Of a DNA stretch of 17,104 nt, positions 6,029 through 13,532 are shown one piece after another (the stretch's first letter is position 1; every line of letters starts with the position of its first letter). The notes below the pieces were generated by a model. That model was not told where the DNA came from. It saw only the letters and a list, made by a program, of their open reading frames with translations, and ran no database searches. The stretch comes from DATFWK01 sp035259345 (GTDB taxonomy: Bacteria; Actinomycetota; Thermoleophilia; Miltoncostaeales; Miltoncostaeaceae): the NCBI GenBank assembly GCA_035259345.1, contig DATFWK010000197.1, positions 1-17,104 on the forward strand, written 5' to 3'. The position numbers were made by a program, and so were the translations under genes.

Positions 6029-7102
6029 ATGTACCGGAGCGCCGCGGGCGACGAGTACTTCGTCGTCGACGGGCACGTCCACTGGTGGGACGGCAGTCCG
6101 GACAACCAGAAGAACGACTACGGCAAGGGCTGGATCTCCTGCTTCTACGACTACCACTCCGGGCTCTCGCCGGCGGAGTACGTGTGGCCGCGGGAGAAGT
6201 ACGAGAAGTACAGCGAGGAGGACCTGCTCAACGACCTCTTCGTGGAGGGCTACGTCGACGTCGCGATCTTCCAGCCGACGTACCTCCTGGACTTCTTCAA
6301 GGAGGGCTTCAACACGACCGCCCGTGACGCGCGCCTGAAGGAGCGCTACCCGGACCGATTCATCCTCAACAGCTCCTGGGACCCGCGCGACGGCGAGCGC
6401 GGGCTGGCGGAGTTCGAGGAGAAGGTGGCGCGCTGGGGCATCAAGGGGGTCAAGCTCTACACGGCCGAGTGGCGCGGCGACTCCAAGGGCTGGAGCCTCG
6501 ACGACCCGATGGCCGAGCGATACCTGGCCAAATGCCAGGAGCTGGGCGTCAAGAACATCCACGTGCACAAGGGCCCGACGATCTGGCCCCTGAACAAGGA
6601 CGCCTTCGACGTCACGGACATCGACCACGCGGCGACCGCGTTCCCCGAGCTCAACTTCATCGTCGAGCACGTCGGGATGCCCCGCATCGACGAGTTCTGC
6701 TGGATCGCGGTGCAGGAGCCGAACGTCTACGGCGGGCTGGCCGTGCTCATGCCCTTCATCCACCCGCGGCCGAAGTACTTCGGCGACTCGCTGGCCGAGC
6801 TCCTGTTCTGGCTCGGCGAGGACCGGCTGCTCTTCTCGTCCGACTACGCGCTCTGGACGCCCAAGTGGCTCGTCGAGAAGTTCATCGCCTTCGAGCTGCC
6901 GGAGCAGACGGCGGCCGAGACCGGCGTCCAGCTGACGGTCGAGGGCAAGCAGAAGATCATGGGCCTCAATGCCTGCAAGCTCTACGGCATCGACCCCGTC
7001 GAGCACGGCTCGCGCCTGCGCGTCGACGAGTTCGGCCAGAAGGCGGAGACCGGGCCGGGCCCGCAGGCGGAGGGCGCGCTCGCGGAGGCGGTCGGCACTT
7101 GA
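6029..7102 (+). CDS. Amidohydrolase_2-type (ACMSD-like TIM barrel) hydrolase or decarboxylase
   Basis: This is a metal-dependent TIM-barrel enzyme of the amidohydrolase superfamily, probably cytosolic. Visible metal or catalytic residues are the early HxH (VVDGHVHWWD, His16 and His18), His178/His180 in NIHVHKGP, His214 in VEHVGMP and Asp272 in LFSSDYALW. Family members hydrolyse or decarboxylate diverse substrates and this one's is unknown. GGGAGGT ends 4 bases before ATG 6029. The last 30 residues are a Gly/Ala-rich tail. Its TGA shares one base with the next ATG (TGATG), so it is translationally coupled to the DUF59 gene. Similar amidohydrolases accompany actinobacterial propane-monooxygenase operons (recalled, not searched), where a role in oxygenase maturation rather than catabolism is possible. 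Confidence 0.9.
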   Translation: MYRSAAGDEYFVVDGHVHWWDGSPDNQKNDYGKGWISCFYDYHSGLSPAEYVWPREKYEKYSEEDLLNDLFVEGYVDVAIFQPTYLLDFFKEGFNTTARDARLKERYPDRFILNSSWDPRDGERGLAEFEEKVARWGIKGVKLYTAEWRGDSKGWSLDDPMAERYLAKCQELGVKNIHVHKGPTIWPLNKDAFDVTDIDHAATAFPELNFIVEHVGMPRIDEFCWIAVQEPNVYGGLAVLMPFIHPRPKYFGDSLAELLFWLGEDRLLFSSDYALWTPKWLVEKFIAFELPEQTAAETGVQLTVEGKQKIMGLNACKLYGIDPVEHGSRLRVDEFGQKAETGPGPQAEGALAEAVGT

Positions 7103-7815
7103 TGGTGGCCGAGGAGGCGGTCCGCGCCGCCCTCGGCGGCGTGCTCGACCCGGAGCTCGACCAGTCGGTCGTGAGCCTGGACTTCGTCCGGGCGATCGCG
7201 GTCGACGGGCCGGACGTCCGGGTCGAGCTCCGGCTGCCGACGTTCTGGTGCTCGCCGAGCTTCGCCTACATGATGGTCGCCGACGCCCGCTCGGCGGTCG
7301 AGGCCGTTCCCGGCGTGCGCCGCGCCCGTGTCGAGCTCGTCGAGCACTTCGCCGCCGAGCGGGTGACCGAGGGCGTGGACGGCGGGCGGTCCTTCCGGGC
7401 CGTCTTCCCCGACGAGGCCGACGGCGAGCTGGACGAGCTGCGCCGCCGCTTCCGCCTGAAGGCCTTCGTCGTGCGCCAGGAGCCGGTCCTGCGCGCCGCG
7501 TGTGCGGCCGGCGGCGAGGCCGCCGCCGCGGCGTGGCGGCTGGGGCGGGGGGCGCCGAACGGCGTCGACGAGGCTCAGTGGGCCGAGTACCTGGGACGGC
7601 GGCGCGACCTCGGGATGCCGGAGGGGCCCGCGGAGATCGCGTTCACCGACCCGCAGGGCCGGCCTCTCGAGCCGGCGTCCATCCCCGACTACCTCCGGCT
7701 GTCCCGCTCGATGCGTGTCAGCCTCGAGTCGAACACCGAGTTCTGCACCGGCCTCCTCGCCGCCAGGTACGGCGGCGGCGTGGAGGCATGGCAGGGGAAG
7801 GAGGTGGCCGCGTGA
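7102..7815 (+). CDS. DUF59/MIP18-like (metal-sulfur cluster assembly) protein with long C-terminal extension
   Basis: Residues 1-85 form a DUF59 domain: AVRAALGGVLDPELDQSVVS with the DPE motif, then a strand ending in LPTFWCSPSF, where Cys50 is the conserved family cysteine, and AVEAVPGVRRARVELV. Such proteins help assemble Fe-S clusters or mature metalloenzymes (SufT, PaaD, MIP18). The remaining 150 residues, including FPDEADGELDELRRRFRLKA and SIPDYLRLSRSMRVSLESNT, match no family I know. ATG 7102 overlaps the previous stop, and an in-frame GTG at 7105 is an alternative. The end overlaps the dehydrogenase start (GTGA), so all three genes form one coupled operon. DUF59 proteins in this setting suggest that the operon serves a metal enzyme. 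Confidence 0.85.
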   Translation: MVAEEAVRAALGGVLDPELDQSVVSLDFVRAIAVDGPDVRVELRLPTFWCSPSFAYMMVADARSAVEAVPGVRRARVELVEHFAAERVTEGVDGGRSFRAVFPDEADGELDELRRRFRLKAFVVRQEPVLRAACAAGGEAAAAAWRLGRGAPNGVDEAQWAEYLGRRRDLGMPEGPAEIAFTDPQGRPLEPASIPDYLRLSRSMRVSLESNTEFCTGLLAARYGGGVEAWQGKEVAA

Positions 7816-8840
7816 AGGCGGCCAGACTGCACGCCTACGACGAGCAGCTCCGCGTGGAGGACGTCGCGCCGCCGGAGCTCCAGAGCCCCACGGACGTCAT
7901 CGTCCGCATCGGTGGCGCCGGCCTCTGCCGCACGGACCTCCACATCATCGAGGGGGTCTGGCGGGAGAAGGTCGACGTCGAGCTGCCCTACATCCTGGGT
8001 CACGAGAACGCCGGGTGGGTCGAGGACGTCGGCAGCCAGGTGAAGTCCATCAAGCCGGGCGACGCCGTGATCGTCCACCCGGTCGTCTCGTGCGGCCTCT
8101 GCCGCGCGTGCCGCGCCGGGGAGGACATGCACTGCGAGTCGCTGGCGTTCCCGGGGATCACGACCAACGGGGGCTTCGCCGAGTACCTGCGCACCGGGGA
8201 GCGCGCGGTGATCCCCCTGCCCGAGGGGCTGGAGCCGAAGGCGATCGCGCCCTACGCGGACGCCGGCATCACCGCCTACCGCGCGGCCAAGCGGGCCGCG
8301 GTCCACCTCTACCCGGGCACCCGGTGCGCCGTCATCGGCGTCGGGGGGCTGGGCCACATCGCGGTGCAGGTCCTGCACGCCCTCTGCGCAACCGAGGTGA
8401 TCGCGGTGGACCGCTCGGCCGGGGCCCTCGAGCTGTGCGAGAAGCTCGGCGCGGAGCACCTCGTCAACGCCTCCGAGGGCGACCCGGTCGAGCAGGTGAA
8501 GGAGCTCACGGGCGGCCACGGTGCCGAGGCCGTCATCGACTTCGTCGGCGAGGGGAGCGCCTGCGAGCAGTCGGTGAAGATGCTCCGCAACGGCGGCATC
8601 TACTGGGTCGTCGGGTACGGCGGCATGATCCAGGTCCCGGCGATCGACATGATCTTCAGCGAGATCGCGGTCGTCGGCAGCCTCGTCGGCAACTACAACG
8701 AGCTGGCCGAGCTCATGACGCTCGCCGGCCAGGGCAAGGTCCACCTGCACGGGGCGGAGTACCGGCTGGACGACATCAACACGGCGATCCACGACCTCGA
8801 GGGAGGACGGCTCCGGGGTCGCGGGGTCCTCGTGCCGTAG
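7812..8840 (+). CDS. Zinc-dependent NAD-type alcohol dehydrogenase (MDR family)
   Basis: This 342-residue medium-chain dehydrogenase oxidises an alcohol to an aldehyde or ketone in the cytosol. Catalytic zinc ligands are Cys39 (GLCRTDLH), His64-Glu65 (GHEN) and probably Asp150. The structural zinc site is complete, with Cys94, Cys97, Cys100 and Cys108. The Rossmann motif is GVGGLGHIA (176-184), and Asp200 at the end of the second strand (VIAVDRS) indicates NAD rather than NADP. AAGGAGGTG (7798-7806), a near-complete anti-16S match, precedes GTG 7812. As I recall them, dehydrogenases in propane-monooxygenase operons are very similar (opening MKA-RLHAY, GGAG-CRTDLHIIEG, GHENAGWV), so a secondary or short-chain alcohol is a reasonable substrate guess. 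It is the last gene of the operon. Confidence 0.93.
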   Translation: MKAARLHAYDEQLRVEDVAPPELQSPTDVIVRIGGAGLCRTDLHIIEGVWREKVDVELPYILGHENAGWVEDVGSQVKSIKPGDAVIVHPVVSCGLCRACRAGEDMHCESLAFPGITTNGGFAEYLRTGERAVIPLPEGLEPKAIAPYADAGITAYRAAKRAAVHLYPGTRCAVIGVGGLGHIAVQVLHALCATEVIAVDRSAGALELCEKLGAEHLVNASEGDPVEQVKELTGGHGAEAVIDFVGEGSACEQSVKMLRNGGIYWVVGYGGMIQVPAIDMIFSEIAVVGSLVGNYNELAELMTLAGQGKVHLHGAEYRLDDINTAIHDLEGGRLRGRGVLVP

Positions 8841-8845
8841 CACCG

Positions 8846-8872
8846 GGGCGGCCCCGTCCGGCGGGGTCGCCC
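8846..8872 (+). terminator. Hairpin ending the alcohol dehydrogenase operon
   Basis: GGGCGGCCCCG (8846-8856) pairs with CGGGGTCGCCC (8862-8872) along 11 positions with one G-T pair and a 5-base loop, starting 6 bases after the stop. No T-run follows. Confidence 0.6.
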
Positions 8873-8910
8873 GGGGCCACCCGGCCCGGTCCGGGGACAG
8901 GGCCGTGCGC

Positions 8911-8916
8911 TACACT
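8911..8916 (+). promoter_or_regulatory. -10 box of the rplY-pth-mfd unit
   Basis: TACACT lies 30 bases before the rplY ATG and just after the preceding hairpin. Its distance and its likeness to the boxes before 13533 and 15729 support it. No good -35 is seen. Confidence 0.45.
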
Positions 8917-8945
8917 TCCCGGCCGCCCGACCGCCAGGAGCACCG

Positions 8946-9596
8946 ATGGCCCACGTCCAACTCACGGCGAGCCCGCGCACCGAGCTCGGCAGCGCGAACA
9001 CCCGCAGGCTGCGCCGGCGCGGCCTGGTGCCCGGCGTGCTCTACCGATCGGGAGAGGACTCCCTCGCGCTCGCGGTCGACGACCGCGACCTGCGCCGGGC
9101 GATCCTCAACGAGGGCGGCCGCACGTCCGTGATCGACCTGACCGTGGACGGCACGACGGTGCCCGCGATCCTCAAGGACCACCAGGTCCATCCGGTGCGC
9201 AGCTCCTTCATGCACGTCGACTTCCAGCAGGTGGACCTCACGGAGGCAATCGTGGTCACCGTGCCGCTCACGCTCGTGGGCAACGCCATCGGCGTGCGCG
9301 ACGGCGGGGTGCTCGACCAGCCGGTGCGCGAGCTGACCGTGCGGGCGCTGCCGGAGTCCATCCCCGAGCGCGTCGAGCACGACGTGAGCGAGATGCAGGT
9401 GGGCGACAGCCTGAACGTGTCGAACCTCTCCGCGCCGGAGGGCGTGGAGCTCGTGGACGATCCGGATCAGGTGGTCGCCTCCGTGACGACCCCGACCACG
9501 ATCGCCGAGGAGCCCGTCGAGGAGGAGGCGCTCGAGGAGGGCGCCGAGCCCGCCGAGCCGGAGATCGTGGGCGACGAGGAGTCCGACGAGGGATAA
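8946..9596 (+). CDS. rplY: 50S ribosomal protein L25, CTC type
   Basis: This 5S rRNA-binding ribosomal protein is of the long two-domain general-stress (CTC) type. The N-terminal L25 domain (1-92) shows TASPRTELGSANTRRLRRRG, VPGVLYRSGED and the typical ILKDHQVHPVRSSFMHVDFQ. The C-terminal beta domain (about 95-185) has VPLTLVGNAIGVRDGGVLDQ and then VEHDVSEMQVGDSLNVSNL. The last 30 residues are an acidic Glu-rich tail, common in actinobacterial versions. CAGGAG (8936-8941) sits 4 bases before ATG 8946. It is followed closely by pth, in the usual prs-rplY-pth order, except that here prs lies 8.4 kb upstream. Confidence 0.97.
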   Translation: MAHVQLTASPRTELGSANTRRLRRRGLVPGVLYRSGEDSLALAVDDRDLRRAILNEGGRTSVIDLTVDGTTVPAILKDHQVHPVRSSFMHVDFQQVDLTEAIVVTVPLTLVGNAIGVRDGGVLDQPVRELTVRALPESIPERVEHDVSEMQVGDSLNVSNLSAPEGVELVDDPDQVVASVTTPTTIAEEPVEEEALEEGAEPAEPEIVGDEESDEG

Positions 9597-9615
9597 CGGC
9601 GACGTCCGGCTCCTC

Positions 9616-10248
9616 GTGGGGCTCGGGAACCCAGGCTCTCGCTACGCGCGCACGCGGCACAACGCGGGCCAGGTCGTGGTGGAGCGGGTGGCCGCGCGGC
9701 TCGGCGCCGGGCGTGCCAAGGTCCGCTACGCCGGGTACTTCCGCGAGGCCCGGGGACCGCACGGCCCGCTCGGCATCTTGATCCCGACCACCTACATGAA
9801 CGACGCCGGGCGCTCGGTCGGGCCGGCGGCCGGCGCGCTCGGGGCCCGGCCCCACCAGGTGCTGGTCGTGCACGACGAGCTCGACCTGCCGTTCGGGGCC
9901 GTCCGGGGGAAGGCCGGCGGCGGCGCGGGCGGCCACAACGGCGTCCGGTCCGTGATCGCCGGGCTCGGCACCGGCGACTTCCTGCGCGTGCGCCTCGGCA
10001 TCGGCCGGCCGCCGCGGGAGTTCCGGGGCGACGAGGCGGACTGGGTGCTCATGCCCTTCGGCGAGCCCGCAGAGGAGGTCGAGGCGCTCCTGGCCACCGG
10101 CGTCGCGTTCGTCGAGTCCGTGCTCGAGGAGGGCATGGACGGCGCGATCGCGCGCTTCCACGCGGCCGAGCCGGGATCCCGCGCCCGCGCCCGTCGCGAG
10201 CGGCGCGACGCGGCCGAGCCGGAGGTGGCGGGGGAGGACCCGGCATGA
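9616..10248 (+). CDS. pth: Peptidyl-tRNA hydrolase
   Basis: This enzyme recycles peptidyl-tRNA that drops off the ribosome. GLGNPG and TRHNAG hold Asn5 and the catalytic His15. Asn62 lies in YMNDAG, Asp87 in VVHDELDLPFG and Asn108 in GGHNG; these correspond to E. coli Asn10, His20, Asn68, Asp93 and Asn114. The start is odd. GTG 9616 codes the Val just before GLGNPG, which removes most of the first beta strand, yet the family-like residues RLLV are encoded just upstream without any in-frame ATG, GTG or TTG. The true start may be non-standard or the sequence may hold an error. The C-terminal 25 residues are a basic then acidic tail. The stop overlaps the mfd start (ATGA). Confidence 0.94.
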   Translation: MGLGNPGSRYARTRHNAGQVVVERVAARLGAGRAKVRYAGYFREARGPHGPLGILIPTTYMNDAGRSVGPAAGALGARPHQVLVVHDELDLPFGAVRGKAGGGAGGHNGVRSVIAGLGTGDFLRVRLGIGRPPREFRGDEADWVLMPFGEPAEEVEALLATGVAFVESVLEEGMDGAIARFHAAEPGSRARARRERRDAAEPEVAGEDPA

Positions 10249-13200
10249 GGGACGCGCTCGCCCGCCTGCTCCTGGCCCGGCCCCCGGTCGCGGAGGCCGC
10301 CTCGGCGCTCGCCTCGGGCATGCGCCGCGGCGCGCTCGCCGTCGGCCGGCCGGCCTGGCCCGCCGTGCTCGCGGCGCTCGCCGACCCGGACGGGCCGGCG
10401 GTGCTCGCCGTCGTGGGCGGCGACGAGGAGGCGCGCGACCTCGCCGGCGACCTCGCGGCGCTGGCGGGCGACCGCGTGGCGCTCTGGCCCTCCCGCGGCA
10501 TGCCGGCGGGGGAGGGGCTCGGGCCCGCGCCGCACCTCGTGGGCCAGCGGGCCCGTGCCCGCGCGGCGCTACGGCGCCCGGGCGCGATCGTGGTGAGCAG
10601 CGTGGCCGCCCTCGTCGAGCGGCTCGCCGCGGAGGACCCGGCGCCGCTGGAGCTGGTGGCCGGCGAGGAGGTGCAGGGCGAGGTCCTCGAGCGCCTCGCC
10701 GGCCTCGGCTACGAGCGCGTCCCGCAGGTCGAGGAGCGCGGCGAGACGTCGACGCGGGGCGGCATCGTCGACGTCTTCGGCTCGACGGCGGACCTGCCGG
10801 TGCGCCTCGACACGTTCGGCGACGAGATCGAGGAGATCCGCGCCTTCTCGCCGTTCACCCAGGTCACGGTCCGGCGCCTGCCGCGAGCGACCATCTGGCC
10901 GGCGGCCGAGCCCGGCGACGCACGCCTGGTCGAGGCGCTCGAGGCCGTCGAGGCCTCCGGCGCGCGGGTGGTGCGGCTGGCGCCCGCCGAGCACCCCGCC
11001 GCCCTGGCGCGGGCGCTCGAGCTCGTGGAGGAGGAGGCCGCCGCCGGCATGGTCGGCGAGCCCGAGCCGCTCCTTGCCGGCCTGGAGCGCGCCGCGCGGC
11101 TCGACCTCGCCCCGCCGGCCGGCGGGGCGGCCGCCTTCGACGCCCAGGAGACGCGCTTCGCGACGCGCGGGGTCACCGAGGCGGCGGCCGAGCTCGACCG
11201 GATGGCCAAGGCGAACATGCGGGTGGTCGTCGCGTTCACGCGCCGCGGCGAGCTCGAGCGCGCGGCCGCCCAGCTCGAGCGCGTCCACCCGCGCGTCGTC
11301 GAGGCCGGCGACCCGCTGCCGCGGCCGGGCGTCGTGGGCCTGACCCGCCTGCCCATCCGCAACGGCTTCGTCTCGCGCGACCTCGGGCTCGCCCTCGTCC
11401 CGGACCACCAGCTCCTGCGCCGCCGCCGCGCCCCGGCGCGCCGGGTCCCGGCCGGCCGGCGCCTCTCGAGCCTGCTCGAGCTCCGCCCAGGCGACCACGT
11501 CGTCCACGAGGACCATGGCATCGGCCGCCTGATCGGCTTCGAGACCCGCGAGGTGGCCGCGGTCACCCGCGACTACCTGGCGCTCGCCTTCGCCGGCGAG
11601 GACCGCGTGTGGGTGCCGAGCGACCAGCTGGACAAGATCACGCGCTACATCGGCGCGGACGGCACCGCGCCGCCCCTCTCGCGCCTGGGCGGCCGCGCCT
11701 GGGACCGCCTCAAGGCGCGCGCCCGGGCCGCCGTCCAGGAGATGGCCGGCGAGCTGTTCGCGCTGTACGAGGCGCGCGGGCGGGCGAGCGGCGTCGCGTT
11801 CCCGGAGAATGAGCCGGAGATGGCCGAGCTCGAGCGCGGCTTCCCGTACCGGGAGACGCCGGACCAGGAGCGGGCGATCGACGAGGTGATGTCGGACATG
11901 GAGCGTCCCCGTCCCATGGACCGGCTGATCTGCGGCGACGTCGGCTTCGGGAAGACGGAGGTCGCGATCCGGGCCGCCTACAAGGCGGTACTAGCCGGCA
12001 GGCAGGTGATGGTGCTGGTGCCGACCACCCTGCTCGCCCAGCAGCACCTCGGCACGTTCCGGGAGCGCTTCGCCGACCTGGCGGTCAGCGTCGACATGGT
12101 GAGCCGGCTCCGCAGCGCCCAGGAGCAGCGGCAGACCCTCGCCGCCTTCGCCGGGGGCGGCCTGGACATCCTGATCGGGACCCACCGCCTGCTCGGGATG
12201 GACGTCGAGCCGAAGGACCTGGGCCTGGTGGTGGTCGACGAGGAGCAGCGCTTCGGTGTCGCCCAGAAGGAGGCGCTGCGACGCCTGCGCCTGCGGGTGG
12301 ACGTGCTCGCCCTTTCGGCGACCCCGATCCCGCGCACGCTCCAGATGTCGCTCTCCGGCCTGCGCGACATCAGCGTGATGGAGACCCCGCCACCCGGGCG
12401 GCGGGCGATCGCCACGCACGTCGGCGAGCTGGACGAGACCGTGGTGCGCGAGGCGCTCGAGCGCGAGGCGGCGCGCGGCGGCCAGAGCTTCTGGCTGCAC
12501 AACCGCGTCGAGACGATCGACGAGGCGGCCGAGCGGGTGAGGCAGCTCGTTCCCGGGCTGCGGGTGCTCGTCGCGCACGGGCAGATGGGGGAGAGCGACC
12601 TCGAGGAGGCGATGCTCGCGTTCCTGCGCGGCGAGGGCGATGTGCTCGTCAGCACGACCATCATCGAGTCCGGCCTCGACATCCCGAACGCCAACACGCT
12701 GATCGTGGAGCGCGCGGACCTGCTCGGGCTCGCCCAGCTCTACCAGATCCGCGGCCGGGTGGGGCGCTCGGCCGTGACCGCCCATGCCTACCTCCTCTAT
12801 CCGGACGCGGCCGCCCTGACGCGCGAGGCCGCGGCCAGGCTGCGGGCGGTGGCCGACTACACGGAGCTCGGCAGCGGCCTGCGAATCGCCATGCGCGACC
12901 TGGAGATCCGTGGGGCGGGCAACCTGCTCGGCGACGAGCAGAGCGGCCACGTCGCCGCCATCGGCTTCGAGCTCTACGTCCAGATGCTCCACGACGCGAT
13001 CTCGGCTCGGCGCGGGGAGGCCGTGCCCGAGCGCGAGGCCCGCATCGAGCTGCCGGTCTCGGCCTACATCCCGACCGAGTACGTGGCCTTCGAGGCGGCC
13101 AAGGTCGACCTCCACCGCCGGATCGCGATGAGCGAGGACGAGGAGGCGCTCGCCCACCTGTCCGCCGAGATCGGGGACCGCTTCGGCGAGCCGCCGCCGC

Positions 13201-13475
13201 CGGTCGAGGCGCTCGTGGCCCTCCAGCGACTGCGGCTCAAGCTGGAGCGCCTGGGCGCCCAGCGGCTCTCGGTCCGCCAGGGGCGCATGGTGGTGGCGCC
13301 GGTCTCGCTCACCAGCGCCGCCATCCGCTCGCTGCGGGAGGCGGAGGCTCGGGCGGTGTACTCGTCGGCCGAGCGGACGGTCTCGGCGCCGGCCCCGGCG
13401 GCGCCGGCCGAGCGCCTCGCCACGGCCGAGCGGGTGCTGGACGCCCTGCTCGGGGCGGTCGCGCTGGCCGCCTGA
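10245..13475 (+). CDS. mfd: Transcription-repair coupling factor
   Basis: Mfd removes RNA polymerase stalled at DNA lesions and recruits UvrA. All parts are present in 1076 residues, slightly shorter than E. coli's 1148. The UvrB-homology module spans about 1-350, with ETSTRGGIVDVF near 167. The CarD-like polymerase-binding domain is at about 410-480, with GDHVVHEDHGIGRLIGF. The translocase has Walker A GDVGFGKTE (Lys570), Walker B VVDEEQ (Asp665-Glu667), LSATPIPRTLQ (from 690) and motif VI QIRGRVGRS (834-842). The TRCF domain lies at about 932-1025, with RFGEPPPPVEALVALQRLRL. GGGGGAGGAC precedes ATG 10245, which overlaps the pth stop. No defect is seen. Confidence 0.98.
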   Translation: MRDALARLLLARPPVAEAASALASGMRRGALAVGRPAWPAVLAALADPDGPAVLAVVGGDEEARDLAGDLAALAGDRVALWPSRGMPAGEGLGPAPHLVGQRARARAALRRPGAIVVSSVAALVERLAAEDPAPLELVAGEEVQGEVLERLAGLGYERVPQVEERGETSTRGGIVDVFGSTADLPVRLDTFGDEIEEIRAFSPFTQVTVRRLPRATIWPAAEPGDARLVEALEAVEASGARVVRLAPAEHPAALARALELVEEEAAAGMVGEPEPLLAGLERAARLDLAPPAGGAAAFDAQETRFATRGVTEAAAELDRMAKANMRVVVAFTRRGELERAAAQLERVHPRVVEAGDPLPRPGVVGLTRLPIRNGFVSRDLGLALVPDHQLLRRRRAPARRVPAGRRLSSLLELRPGDHVVHEDHGIGRLIGFETREVAAVTRDYLALAFAGEDRVWVPSDQLDKITRYIGADGTAPPLSRLGGRAWDRLKARARAAVQEMAGELFALYEARGRASGVAFPENEPEMAELERGFPYRETPDQERAIDEVMSDMERPRPMDRLICGDVGFGKTEVAIRAAYKAVLAGRQVMVLVPTTLLAQQHLGTFRERFADLAVSVDMVSRLRSAQEQRQTLAAFAGGGLDILIGTHRLLGMDVEPKDLGLVVVDEEQRFGVAQKEALRRLRLRVDVLALSATPIPRTLQMSLSGLRDISVMETPPPGRRAIATHVGELDETVVREALEREAARGGQSFWLHNRVETIDEAAERVRQLVPGLRVLVAHGQMGESDLEEAMLAFLRGEGDVLVSTTIIESGLDIPNANTLIVERADLLGLAQLYQIRGRVGRSAVTAHAYLLYPDAAALTREAAARLRAVADYTELGSGLRIAMRDLEIRGAGNLLGDEQSGHVAAIGFELYVQMLHDAISARRGEAVPEREARIELPVSAYIPTEYVAFEAAKVDLHRRIAMSEDEEALAHLSAEIGDRFGEPPPPVEALVALQRLRLKLERLGAQRLSVRQGRMVVAPVSLTSAAIRSLREAEARAVYSSAERTVSAPAPAAPAERLATAERVLDALLGAVALAA

Positions 13476-13518
13476 CGGAGCGCTCACCGGGCGGCGCGGA
13501 GGCGCCGGGGGCCGCTGC

Positions 13519-13524
13519 TACCAT
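13519..13524 (+). promoter_or_regulatory. -10 box giving a leaderless mRNA
   Basis: TACCAT ends 8 bases before GTG 13533, and no Shine-Dalgarno site fits between them. A transcript starting about 7 bases after the box would begin at or next to the start codon. A small hairpin (GGCGC 13493-13497 with GCGCC 13502-13506) lies just upstream and could end mfd transcription. Confidence 0.5.
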
Positions 13525-13532
13525 CGCTCTCC

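Noticed and set aside
6008..7006. 332-codon open frame antisense to the amidohydrolase
   Set aside because: The plus-strand frame carries the metal ligands and a strong ribosome site. The antisense frame is Val/Leu/Asp-rich shadow.
7502..9781. 759-codon open frame on the plus strand across three genes
   Set aside because: It runs through the DUF59, dehydrogenase and rplY genes in the wrong frame and its product is Arg/Gly/Pro-rich. High GC makes such frames common.
11991..13487. 498-codon open frame antisense to mfd
   Set aside because: mfd is complete with all helicase motifs. The antisense product has no recognisable domain and the composition of a shadow frame.
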